From an uncultured Bacteroidales bacterium (lineage in GTDB: Bacteria; Bacteroidota; Bacteroidia; Bacteroidales; F082), in NCBI GenBank assembly GCA_947303395.1, contig CAMYYD010000015.1:1-52883 (forward strand): a stretch of 52,883 nucleotides of DNA, read 5' to 3'. The number at the start of each line of letters is the position of its first letter. The stretch's first letter is position 1. Below, piece after piece: positions 1 to 7,110 of the stretch. The notes beneath the pieces are model-generated. The model was given only the letters and a program-made list of their open reading frames with translations. It was not told where the DNA came from and ran no database searches. The translations under genes were made by a program, and so were the position numbers.

Positions 1-79
1 TAGCGTCTCTGGTCTCATTTTTCGCCAGCAGCGACCTGTCGTCCCATGCTTTTTCGATGATGTTTTTAATTGATTTCAT
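1..79 (-). CDS. dapD: Tetrahydrodipicolinate N-succinyltransferase (DapD), N-terminal fragment
   Basis: The first 26 codons of a gene that runs off the left edge of the window. The ATG is at 79-77 and the peptide begins MKSIKNIIEKAWDDRSLL. The pattern IIExAWxxRxxL matches, from memory, the start of DapD, the succinyl- or acetyltransferase of the lysine/diaminopimelate pathway, which acts in the cytoplasm on tetrahydrodipicolinate. The gene lies 10 nt downstream of the HigA-like gene on the same strand and could share its transcript. The call rests on a short N-terminus only. The left-handed beta-helix that would prove the family lies outside the window. Confidence 0.65.
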   Translation of the reverse strand, partial: MKSIKNIIEKAWDDRSLLAKNETRDA

Positions 80-89
80 AACAATATTT

Positions 90-407
90 TTACAGTACCG
101 CCGCAATCTTGCGGATAGAGTTTAGTTTCGTTAAAAATGTCTTGTTTCGGCGAGCCGTTATCATATCATAACGGGTCTGCATTGCCAACAACGGCTCCGC
201 ATCTATATCCAAAGCCGCGCTGATAAGCATTGCCATTTCGGTGTTCAAAGCCCGTTTCCCGTTCAGAATCTCATTCAACTGGGTCGGTGACACGCCGATC
301 TGCGTCGCCAACGTCCTTTGCGATATGCCGCGATACTCTATTTCATCCTTGATAATCTCACCCGGATGAGTCGGGATGAACGAATCATTATCAGACAAAA
401 CCCTCAT
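90..407 (-). CDS. higA: HigA-family XRE antitoxin / transcriptional regulator (orphan)
   Basis: A 105-aa helix-turn-helix protein. Residues 14-22 (HPGEIIKDE) and the HTH at about 28-52 (SQRTLATQIGVSPTQLNEIL) are the hallmark of the HigA/VapI antitoxin family. Family members bind DNA as dimers and repress their own promoter, and most are paired with a RelE-fold toxin HigB encoded just upstream. Here there is no toxin-sized ORF upstream (408-549) or between this gene and dapD, so it appears to be an orphan or a domesticated regulator. A TAnnTTTG promoter and a TTCAC/GTGAA dyad lie immediately upstream and would suit autoregulation (inference). The family assignment is firm; the target is unknown. 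Confidence 0.88.
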   Translation of the reverse strand: MRVLSDNDSFIPTHPGEIIKDEIEYRGISQRTLATQIGVSPTQLNEILNGKRALNTEMAMLISAALDIDAEPLLAMQTRYDMITARRNKTFLTKLNSIRKIAAVL

Positions 408-428
408 AACAAAACAAATTTAACGATG

Positions 429-470
429 CAAAGATATAAAAAACTTTTGATAAATTCACAAAAAAGTGAA
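429..470 (-). promoter_or_regulatory. Promoter and candidate operator of the HigA-like gene
   Basis: On the minus strand TATCTTTG (436-429) matches the Bacteroidetes -7 box TAnnTTTG, about 22 nt upstream of the ATG. An inverted repeat TTCAC-N6-GTGAA (455-470) sits about 19 bp further upstream, over the expected -33 region. An XRE dimer bound there would block the sigma factor. The promoter match is seen directly; the operator role is inference. Confidence 0.55.
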
Positions 471-480
471 GTTTATAAAT

Positions 481-510
481 AAAAAAAGCATCTCGCTGAA
501 TCGAGATGCT
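481..510 (-). terminator. Rho-independent terminator of the small secreted protein gene
   Basis: A 9-bp perfect stem, AGCATCTCG (487-495) with CGAGATGCT (502-510), has a 6-nt loop and is followed on the minus strand by seven T residues (487-481). It lies 40 nt beyond the stop codon of the 550-948 gene and isolates it from higA. Confidence 0.85.
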
Positions 511-549
511 AAGATAATCATATTTGGCACATGGGTATGATATGATTCA

Positions 550-948
550 TTACATTGTAAAAAAAAGATATCCCCCATTAACATTTATGTAATGGCTATA
601 ATACGCAACATTCTCTCTATTATTGGATCTATAGTCGTAATCTGGATTGTTCTTAACCGTATAATGGACGTCACTTTCACGTCCACCACTGCTAAGTTTA
701 ACAGCATAGTAAGCGCCACAACTATTATCGCTTGGATATACTCTAATAGTGCAAATGCTACTATTCCCACTTGTAAATACGTTTTCATACCTACCACTGG
801 CACCATTGGGATATGCAGTCCCTTCCCATACAGGGGAAACTGTTACTTCTAATACAGATTCTGTTTTGGTCGATGTGGTAAATGCAGTCGACATTATTGC
901 AATAGTTGTCATCCCAATAAGCACGGCCATTGATAATAATTTCTTCAT
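550..948 (-). CDS. Small secreted protein of unknown function
   Basis: A 132-aa protein with a clear N-terminal signal peptide (MKK, then a hydrophobic stretch to about residue 22). The mature part is polar, rich in Ser, Asn and Tyr, and has two cysteines (C66, C77) close enough to form a disulfide in the periplasm or outside the cell. No T9SS C-terminal domain and no lipobox are visible. I do not recognise a family. The gene stands alone between the long palindrome at 1071-1200 and a strong terminator. Two plus-strand frames across it are antisense shadows. Expression is plausible because the reading frame, signal peptide and terminator agree. Confidence 0.7.
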   Translation of the reverse strand: MKKLLSMAVLIGMTTIAIMSTAFTTSTKTESVLEVTVSPVWEGTAYPNGASGRYENVFTSGNSSICTIRVYPSDNSCGAYYAVKLSSGGRESDVHYTVKNNPDYDYRSNNRENVAYYSHYINVNGGYLFFTM

Positions 949-1070
949 TTTAATTCTTGCCAGTTATATCCCATCGGCTCATCGGTTTTAGTTAGTTGTG
1001 TATTATAAAAAGTGCCAAAGTATCAACGAATCCTGCACACAAAAAAAGCGTGGCACTTTTTCGCTTTCAT

Positions 1071-1200
1071 TGGTTATTCTGAGGTCTTGGACTACCTAAT
1101 CTACCCAATTACAACGAGTAAAGCCCACGCCAGTCGGCGGGAGCGTCGTTGCTTTACTCTGGGTAGATTAACTGAAAGTGTCCAAGTTTCAGAATAACCA
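1071..1200. repeat. Large imperfect inverted repeat, possibly MITE-like
   Basis: The outer arms TGGTTATTCTGA (1071-1082) and TCAGAATAACCA (1189-1200) are perfect complements. Inside them follow paired blocks CTTGGA/TCCAAG, TAATCTACCCA/TGGGTAGATTA and GAGTAAAGC/GCTTTACTC, leaving a GC-rich centre. The whole folds into one long hairpin of about 130 nt in a non-coding stretch between two divergent genes. No transposase is nearby. It could be a miniature inverted-repeat element or a structured transcript. The rest of 949-1424 holds no gene I can support. Confidence 0.7.
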
Positions 1201-1371
1201 GTGCAAGCTACTTCGCTTTTCCTTATTCTATAATGTGCATTTTAACAATGCGATTATCTCATAAGCAACTATTTTTGTTATTATTCCGTGAATTAGTTCT
1301 GCAAAATTAAACATTTTTTAATACAAAAACAATTTTTTTAATTTTTTCACTACACATATTTATAAAATTTG

Positions 1372-1379
1372 TATTTTTG
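1372..1379 (+). promoter_or_regulatory. Promoter -7 box for the DUF4143 ATPase gene
   Basis: TATTTTTG matches the Bacteroidetes consensus TAnnTTTG and is followed by CA, as in other promoters of this window. It lies about 45 nt upstream of the ATG at 1425. Confidence 0.5.
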
Positions 1380-1424
1380 CAAACCGATACTTTGTAATAT
1401 TCGGATAAAATAAAGTACAACTTT

Positions 1425-2570
1425 ATGATAACACGATATTTTAAACTTGAAGGTGCCAAGGAAGACAGCGTATTTTTCTTCGGGGCACGCCAAACGGGAA
1501 AAACAACTCTGCTGAAACAACTGTTTCCTAGGGCCAGATATTACGACTTGCTCAAAAGCGATGAGTTTGAACGGCTTAGCCGCCGACCATATCTTTTGCG
1601 CGAAGAGTTGCAAGACTATCCCAAAGGCGAGCTTGTTATCATAGACGAGATCCAAAAACTGCCAATATTACTCGATGAAGTACATTGGCTGATGACAAAT
1701 AAGGAACTCCGTTTCATCCTCACAGGTTCAAGCGCCAGAAAACTGAGACGTAGCGGTGCAAACTTGTTAGGAGGCAGGGCTTTGCTGAACAATTTCTATC
1801 CGTTGGTAAGTGCAGAACTCGAAGACTTCGACCTGGATCACGCTGTTAACAATGGTATGATACCAAGACATTATCTCATTGCAGACGCAAGCAAACGCCT
1901 AAGCGGTTATGTCGGAACTTATCTGCAAACGGAGATTATCGAGGAGGCCTTGGTAAGAAACCTGCCGTCATTCAACCGTTTTCTTGAAGCCGCAGCCCTC
2001 ACAAGCGGCGAGATGCTTGTTTACACCAACGTCGCATCCGATTGCGGTGTCAGCGCCGTTACAATAAAGGCTTATTTTGAGATCTTAGTTGACACTTTAT
2101 TCGGTTATCTGATACCGGCTTACACCAAAGTAGTCAAACGGAAACTTGTACAAGCACCTAAATTCTATATGTTTGATGTCGGAGTGACAAACTATTTGCT
2201 GCATCGCTCATCCTTGCGTCAGGGTTCCCCAGAATACGGACACGCCTTCGAACATCTTATAATTCAGGAAATAATCGCCTATCTAGGCTATCATGGACGC
2301 CAAAAAGATTTGAGCTATTGGCGCACAGGATATGGATATGAAGTTGATGCTGTTTTAGGCGACGCCCAAGTCGGAATTGAAATAAAATCAAGCGCCGAAG
2401 TAAAAGACAACCAATTGAAAGGTCTTCGATCTTTTGGTGAAGACTATCCACAAGCCCGTTTGATTGTAGTGTCTTTAGACAAATATCGTCGTCGTAAAGA
2501 CAACATCGAAATAATACCAGTTCGCGAATTTCTTTCAGATTTATGGGCGAATAAAATATATGAAGTTTAA
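1425..2570 (+). CDS. AAA+ ATPase with C-terminal DUF4143 (nuclease-like) domain
   Basis: A 381-aa protein of the common AAA_14/DUF4143 family. Walker A is GARQTGKT (residues 20-27), Walker B LVIIDE (70-75) and a sensor segment LTGSSARK (100-106). The C-terminal part has the FEHLIIQE helix (about 275-282) and a PD-(D/E)XK-like pattern, EVDAVLGD followed by GIEIKSS (E306, D308, E319, K321). These proteins are widespread, often mobile, and of unproven function; ATP-dependent DNA or defence roles have been suggested. It follows the long palindrome and is 29 nt upstream of the ABC permease, which has its own -7 box. The family is certain, the function is not. Confidence 0.88.
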   Translation: MITRYFKLEGAKEDSVFFFGARQTGKTTLLKQLFPRARYYDLLKSDEFERLSRRPYLLREELQDYPKGELVIIDEIQKLPILLDEVHWLMTNKELRFILTGSSARKLRRSGANLLGGRALLNNFYPLVSAELEDFDLDHAVNNGMIPRHYLIADASKRLSGYVGTYLQTEIIEEALVRNLPSFNRFLEAAALTSGEMLVYTNVASDCGVSAVTIKAYFEILVDTLFGYLIPAYTKVVKRKLVQAPKFYMFDVGVTNYLLHRSSLRQGSPEYGHAFEHLIIQEIIAYLGYHGRQKDLSYWRTGYGYEVDAVLGDAQVGIEIKSSAEVKDNQLKGLRSFGEDYPQARLIVVSLDKYRRRKDNIEIIPVREFLSDLWANKIYEV

Positions 2571-2577
2571 AAATTCT

Positions 2578-2585
2578 TAACTTTG
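2578..2585 (+). promoter_or_regulatory. Promoter -7 box for the ABC permease gene
   Basis: TAACTTTG (then CA) fits TAnnTTTG. It is only about 14 nt upstream of the ATG at 2600, so the 5' leader would be very short. Confidence 0.45.
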
Positions 2586-2599
2586 CAAAAAATTAAATA

Positions 2600-3691
2600 A
2601 TGAAAAACTCCGACTTCCTCTCCCCATCGCAGCTGGCATGGCGACGTTTCAAAAAGAACATCGCCGGGATGATTTCGTTGGTTTTCATTATCTTATGCGC
2701 AGTGATGGCACTGTTCGCATATTTTATCATCCCCGATAACACTCCCGACGCGAATACACAAATCCTCGAGATATCAACCCAGAAACCGGGCTTCGAAGTG
2801 GATATATTGCTTGTCAATAAGCCGACACGGGTCGAGAAAGTCGGATTCTGGCATAAACTCGCCAACGGTCAACCCTCGCCATACCGCCAAATTCCTGTCG
2901 ATTCCGTGATATTTGGCGAAAAAACAACAATTGCCTACATCTTCAACCCCGAGCACGAAGGCGCGGTGCAAGAGGAGGTCATCGACAACAGTTTGTTGCC
3001 TGAAAATCCTGTGGTTCACCGCAAATATCACCTTGGCACTGACCAATTTGGACGTGACTTCCTGAGCCGCCTCGTCCTCGGCACCCGCATAAGTTTCAGC
3101 GTAGGTTTCATAGCAGTGTTCCTCTCGGTTGTCATCGGCCTATTCGTAGGTGGCCTCGGCGGCTTCTTCCGCGGGCGCGTCGACGACATTACGATGTGGC
3201 TCATCAACGTAGTATGGTCGCTGCCTACATTATTGATAGTCATCGCGATAACATTTGCTTTAGGTAAAGGTGTAGTGCAGGTTTTCATCGCCGTCGGTCT
3301 CACCATGTGGGTAGAGGTGGCACGCGTCACAAGAGGCCAGATACTCTCAATTCGTGAGACGACTTTCGTCGAGGCAGGACGTGCTTTAGGCTTCAAAAAC
3401 GCAAGAATCATAATCCGTCATATCATCCCCAACATCCTCAACCCTATCATCGTCATCTCAGCAGCGAATTTCGCAACTGCGATACTTCTCGAAGCGGGTC
3501 TGAGTTTTTTGGGAATCGGCGTGCAACCTCCAATGCCGTCGTGGGGTTCGATGATCAAGGAAAACTATGCCTACATCATCCTCGACGACGCCTTCCTCGC
3601 CATCCTCCCGGGCATCGCAATCATGCTACTCGTGCTGGCTTTCATGCTCATGGGCAACGCCCTCCGCGAGGCTCTCAACGTCAAAAAATAA
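2600..3691 (+). CDS. Oligopeptide/dipeptide-type ABC transporter permease (DppC/OppC family)
   Basis: A 363-aa inner-membrane protein. TM1 is at about 22-44. A long periplasmic segment (45-142) precedes the family signature HLGTDQFGRD (144-153), then come five further hydrophobic helices. The EAA loop (EAGRALGFKNARIIIRHI, 258-275) docks onto the ATPase. DppC/OppC form a heterodimer with DppB/OppB and import peptides using two ATPases and a binding protein. None of these partners is adjacent, so they must be encoded elsewhere. The periplasmic insert of about 100 residues after TM1 is longer than in E. coli DppC. The substrate cannot be read from the sequence. Confidence 0.88.
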   Translation: MKNSDFLSPSQLAWRRFKKNIAGMISLVFIILCAVMALFAYFIIPDNTPDANTQILEISTQKPGFEVDILLVNKPTRVEKVGFWHKLANGQPSPYRQIPVDSVIFGEKTTIAYIFNPEHEGAVQEEVIDNSLLPENPVVHRKYHLGTDQFGRDFLSRLVLGTRISFSVGFIAVFLSVVIGLFVGGLGGFFRGRVDDITMWLINVVWSLPTLLIVIAITFALGKGVVQVFIAVGLTMWVEVARVTRGQILSIRETTFVEAGRALGFKNARIIIRHIIPNILNPIIVISAANFATAILLEAGLSFLGIGVQPPMPSWGSMIKENYAYIILDDAFLAILPGIAIMLLVLAFMLMGNALREALNVKK

Positions 3692-3729
3692 TATTTTTCA
3701 TTATTAATATAAGGTATCAAAATTTTTTG

Positions 3730-3737
3730 TAATTTTG
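3730..3737 (+). promoter_or_regulatory. Promoter -7 box for tRNA-Leu and the tig-clpP-clpX cluster
   Basis: TAATTTTG followed by CA lies 17 nt before the first base of the tRNA. No second clear box precedes the trigger factor gene, so tRNA and protein genes may be co-transcribed. Confidence 0.55.
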
Positions 3738-3754
3738 CACCCTCAAAAATTTCT

Positions 3755-3836
3755 GCGGATGTGGCGTAATTGGTAGCCGCGCCAGACTTAGGATCTGGTT
3801 CCGTAAGGAGTATGGGTTCGAGTCCCTTCATCCGCA
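3755..3836 (+). tRNA. tRNA-Leu (anticodon UAG)
   Basis: The acceptor arms GCGGATG (3755-3761) and CATCCGC (3829-3835) pair perfectly, with discriminator A3836. The anticodon stem CCAGA/TCTGG encloses the loop CTTAGGA, giving anticodon TAG. There is a long class II variable arm (TCCGTAAGGA) and a T arm GGGTTCGAGTCCC. The CCA end is not encoded (CCG follows). It lies 26 nt upstream of the trigger factor ATG. Confidence 0.95.
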
Positions 3837-3862
3837 CCGAGAAATTAAATAACTTATTGATA

Positions 3863-5044
3863 ATGAAGACAACACAGACAGCAAAAGGCGACCTTCTCGC
3901 CACAATTCAAATCGACATCGACAAAGCTGATTACGCAGAAGATGTTAAAAAGGAATTAAAAAACTATCAGCACAAAGCTACACTTCCTGGTTTCCGTCAG
4001 GGAAAAGTGCCGTTCGGAATGATTGAAAAAATGTACGGCTCAGCAGTAACTTTCGACAAATTGAACAAGAAGGTTTCCGAAGCTCTCAACAACCATATCC
4101 TCGAAAACAAGCTCGACATCATGGGTTACCCGCTGTCAGATCCTGACAAACAGCAGCCTACCGATCCTGAGACTCAGGAATCAATGAGCTTCTTCTTCGA
4201 AGTCGGTCTGAAACCTGAAATCAAAGTCGAACTCGGCGAAATCGCTATGAACGACTATAACATCAAGGCTTCTGACAAGGAAATCGACGAGACAATCAAA
4301 CGTATCCAGGAAGGCAACAAGAAAGACGACAAGCTTCCTGAACTCAACGAAGAACTCTTCAAGATGATCTTCCCTGGCAAGGATATCAAAGACGAAAAAG
4401 AATTCCGCAAGGAAATCGCAACAGAGATGGAACGCCAGTATGTGGTTGAAGCTGAACGTATGTTCCTCAACAACGCTATCGACAAACTCGTCAGCGAGAT
4501 TAAATTCGACATGCCTGACGCATTCCTAAAACGTTGGATCGTCGCCAACAGCGAAGGCAAAATCAGCGAGGAAGACGTCGAGAAGAATTACGAGAGCATT
4601 TATTCAAAGACCTTCAGATGGCAGCTCATCGAAGAGACTATCGCCAAGGCTAACCCAGAGCTCGTCCTCAAAGAGGAAGAACTCCGCGAATTCGTCACAA
4701 AGATGTACTTCGGCAACCTCGACACAGCTAACATGGACGAGGATATGAAAGGCCGTCTCAACGGCATCGTCGACTCAATTTTGAAAGACGAAAACCAGCG
4801 CGAAAACATCAAGAACCAGGTCGCTGACAACAAAGTCACCGCTTTCCTGAAGAAAGCCATGAAGGTGAAAGTCGTCGACACTGACTACGAAGGCTTCGTG
4901 AAGGCTGTCCTTCCACAGGAAGAAAAACCAGCTAAGAAGACCACAAAGAAGGCAGCAGAGAAGAAAGAAGAAACAGCTGAAGTGAAAGAAGAGAAAGCTC
5001 CTGCAAAGAAGACCACAAAGAAAGCTACTAAGAAAGATGAATAA
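3863..5044 (+). CDS. tig: Trigger factor lacking the PPIase domain
   Basis: A 393-aa ribosome-associated chaperone for nascent chains. The ribosome-binding signature GFRQGKVP is at residues 43-50 within an N-terminal domain of about 1-130. The chain then passes from the linker helix (IDETIKRIQEG, 141-151) straight into the C-terminal chaperone arm, which begins at KLPELNEEL (157-165). In the usual protein of about 430-450 residues, a FKBP-like PPIase domain of roughly 90 residues lies between these points; here it is absent. The last 40 residues (353-393) are a Lys/Ala/Glu/Thr-rich, histone-H1-like tail. I chose the ATG at 3863 because the upstream in-frame codons run into the tRNA. The stop overlaps clpP by 8 nt, so the two are probably translationally coupled. 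Confidence 0.93.
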   Translation: MKTTQTAKGDLLATIQIDIDKADYAEDVKKELKNYQHKATLPGFRQGKVPFGMIEKMYGSAVTFDKLNKKVSEALNNHILENKLDIMGYPLSDPDKQQPTDPETQESMSFFFEVGLKPEIKVELGEIAMNDYNIKASDKEIDETIKRIQEGNKKDDKLPELNEELFKMIFPGKDIKDEKEFRKEIATEMERQYVVEAERMFLNNAIDKLVSEIKFDMPDAFLKRWIVANSEGKISEEDVEKNYESIYSKTFRWQLIEETIAKANPELVLKEEELREFVTKMYFGNLDTANMDEDMKGRLNGIVDSILKDENQRENIKNQVADNKVTAFLKKAMKVKVVDTDYEGFVKAVLPQEEKPAKKTTKKAAEKKEETAEVKEEKAPAKKTTKKATKKDE

Positions 5045-5711
5045 CAGCAGCGAATTCTATAAATACGCCACCAAGCACCGCGGCATCAACGGTTTAGGCC
5101 TCGAGAAATACGCCAACACCATCGTCGACTACATCTCCCCGACCATCATCGAGGAACGTCAGCTCAACGTGGCACAGATGGACGTGTTCTCACGCCTCAT
5201 GATGGACCGCATCATCTTCCTTGGCGACCAGATCGACGACTATGTCGCAAACATCATTCAGGCTCAGCTGCTCTTTCTCGAGTCGGCCGACCCGAAACGC
5301 GACATCCAGATCTATCTGAACTCACCTGGCGGCTCGGTGTACGCTGGTCTCGGCATCTACGACACCATGCAGTTCATCCAGCCTGACGTGGCGACAATCT
5401 GCACAGGTATGGCAGCATCAATGGCAGCAGTGCTTTTGTGCGCCGGTGCCGACGGTAAACGCTCAGCTCTCAAGCACTCCCGTATCATGATCCACCAACC
5501 AATGGGCGGCATGCAGGGACAAGCTTCCGACATCGAGATCACCGCTCGCGAGATTCAGAAGGTGAAGAAAGAACTTTACGAAATCATCGCCGAACACACC
5601 AAACAGCCTTATGACAAGGTGTGGGCCGATTCCGACCGCGACTACTGGATGACAGCGGAAGAGGCCAAGGCTTACGGCATGGTTGACGAAGTGCTAATTA
5701 AGAATAAATAG
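5037..5711 (+). CDS. clpP: ATP-dependent Clp protease proteolytic subunit
   Basis: A 224-aa serine protease that forms the barrel of the ClpXP degradation machine in the cytoplasm. The catalytic triad is visible: Ser128 in GMAASMAA, His153 in MIHQPMGG and Asp202 in DRDYW, with the same spacing (25 and 49 residues) as in E. coli ClpP. The oligomer-forming signature IYLNSPGGSV is at 92-101. The N-terminus is longer than in E. coli, as is usual in Bacteroidetes. The ATG lies inside the last codons of tig and clpX follows after 80 nt, so this is the classical tig-clpP-clpX quality-control cluster. Confidence 0.97.
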   Translation: MNNSSEFYKYATKHRGINGLGLEKYANTIVDYISPTIIEERQLNVAQMDVFSRLMMDRIIFLGDQIDDYVANIIQAQLLFLESADPKRDIQIYLNSPGGSVYAGLGIYDTMQFIQPDVATICTGMAASMAAVLLCAGADGKRSALKHSRIMIHQPMGGMQGQASDIEITAREIQKVKKELYEIIAEHTKQPYDKVWADSDRDYWMTAEEAKAYGMVDEVLIKNK

Positions 5712-5788
5712 ACATTAGACCTTAGACGTTAGACTTTAGTCATTTTTGGCTATTGCTAATGTCTAAGGTCTAAGGTCTAAAGTCTAAA
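5711..5788. repeat. TTAGACN heptamer array forming a dyad (clpP-clpX)
   Basis: The left arm (5711-5740) contains TTAGACC, TTAGACG and TTAGACT in tandem. The right arm (5757-5788) is its near reverse complement, with GTCTAAG, GTCTAAG and GTCTAAA units. The two arms can form a long hairpin that ends 4 nt before the clpX ATG. Related copies occur at 10531-10561, 14388-14416 and 45592-45665. Confidence 0.85.
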
Positions 5789-5791
5789 AAG

Positions 5792-7015
5792 ATGTCTAAA
5801 AAACAAGAGAATTACTGTTCATTCTGCGGACGCCCTGAAAGCCAGGTCAACCTGTTAATCTCAGGCATGAGCGGTTTCATATGCGACGAATGCGTTGGTC
5901 GCGCCCATCAGATGCTCAACGAGGAGATGGCGCATCGCAGCCGTGCCATGGTTCCCGACTTCAAGCTTCTGAAGCCATTGGAAATCAAAAATTTCCTCGA
6001 CCAGTACGTCATCGGGCAGGATGCGGCGAAACGCGTGCTTTCAGTCGCCGTTTACAACCACTACAAACGTCTGAATCAGAAAGAGACTGCCGATGAGGTC
6101 GAGATCGAGAAGTCGAACATCGTGCTCGTTGGCGAGACAGGAACAGGTAAGACCTTGTTAGCCAAGACCATAGCGCGCATGCTTCACGTGCCGTTCGCCA
6201 TCGCCGACGCCACCGTGCTCACCGAAGCCGGTTACGTTGGTGAAGACGTCGAAAACATCCTCGTGAAGCTGCTCCAAGCTGCCGACTACGACGTGGCAGC
6301 AGCCGAAAAAGGCATCGTTTTCATTGATGAAATCGACAAAATCGCCCGTAAAGGCGACAATCCAAGCATCACACGCGACGTCTCAGGCGAAGGTGTGCAG
6401 CAGGCTATGCTGAAACTCCTCGAAGGCACCGTCGTCAACGTACCACCACAAGGCGGCCGCAAACATCCTGAACAGAAGATGATTCAGGTTAACACCAAAG
6501 ACATCCTCTTCATCGCTGGCGGCGCTTTCGACGGCATCGACAAAATCATCGCCAACCGCGTGGGGACCAACGCCATCGGCTACGGCTCCGACCTCAAAAA
6601 ACAAATCGACCGCGACAATATGCTTCAATATATCGCACCGTCAGATTTGAAGAAATTCGGTCTCATTCCTGAAATAATCGGTCGTTTCCCGATTTTGACT
6701 TATCTCAACCCACTCGACCGCGAGACTCTCAAGCGAATCCTCACCGAACCTAAAAACGCCATCACCAAGCAGTTCACGAAACTGTTCGGCATGGATGATA
6801 TCGAACTGATTATCAAAGACGAAGTTCTTGATTTCATCGTCGACAAAAGCATCGAATTCAAACTCGGCGCTCGCGGACTTCGCTCCATCTTGGAAGCAAT
6901 CCTCAACGACGACATGTTCGACATGCCATCATCCGACGCAAAGAAACTTGTAGTTGATTTAAGCTACGCTAAAGAGAAGTTTGAACACTCTAAGATTAAC
7001 GAGCTAACAATTTAA
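5792..7015 (+). CDS. clpX: ATP-dependent Clp protease ATP-binding subunit ClpX
   Basis: A 407-aa AAA+ unfoldase that recognises substrates and feeds them to ClpP. The N-terminal C4 zinc-binding domain has Cys9, Cys12, Cys31 and Cys34. Walker A is GETGTGKT (114-121), the pore loop GYVG (147-150) and Walker B VFIDE (176-180). The RKH substrate loop lies at 223-225, followed by sensor and C-terminal AAA+ lid segments. Length and motifs are canonical. It is downstream of clpP on the same strand. The 80-nt spacer is almost entirely the heptamer-repeat hairpin, which covers the normal ribosome-binding region and may affect its translation (inference). Confidence 0.97.
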   Translation: MSKKQENYCSFCGRPESQVNLLISGMSGFICDECVGRAHQMLNEEMAHRSRAMVPDFKLLKPLEIKNFLDQYVIGQDAAKRVLSVAVYNHYKRLNQKETADEVEIEKSNIVLVGETGTGKTLLAKTIARMLHVPFAIADATVLTEAGYVGEDVENILVKLLQAADYDVAAAEKGIVFIDEIDKIARKGDNPSITRDVSGEGVQQAMLKLLEGTVVNVPPQGGRKHPEQKMIQVNTKDILFIAGGAFDGIDKIIANRVGTNAIGYGSDLKKQIDRDNMLQYIAPSDLKKFGLIPEIIGRFPILTYLNPLDRETLKRILTEPKNAITKQFTKLFGMDDIELIIKDEVLDFIVDKSIEFKLGARGLRSILEAILNDDMFDMPSSDAKKLVVDLSYAKEKFEHSKINELTI

Positions 7016-7024
7016 TATTCATAG

Positions 7025-7102
7025 TTTTCAAAAGCATGCAAAATATCAGGCCTTGTGGTATGCGGAGCATATCCAGACTGATGTTTTGTATGCTTTTGAA
7101 AA
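7025..7102. terminator. Long nested hairpin between convergent clpX and sugar transferase genes
   Basis: The arms 7025-7049 and 7078-7102 are 25 nt long and complementary apart from two positions, both G-U compatible on one strand. A second small dyad (GGTATGC/GCATATCC) sits in the loop. It lies exactly between two convergent genes. There is no long T tract on either side, so a bidirectional terminator or an RNA-stabilising structure are both possible. Confidence 0.6.
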
Positions 7103-7110
7103 GGTAATGC

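Noticed and set aside
592..991. Two plus-strand ORFs opposite the small secreted protein
   Set aside because: They are antisense to a gene with a signal peptide and terminator.
1012..1197. Small ORF of 61 aa
   Set aside because: It is the chance translation of the large palindrome, with no family features.
3770..3862. N-terminal extension of the trigger factor frame
   Set aside because: These codons overlap the tRNA-Leu gene and do not resemble the family start; the ATG at 3863 does.
5711..5788. CRISPR-like repeats
   Set aside because: Units of 7 bp without spacers; not a CRISPR array.
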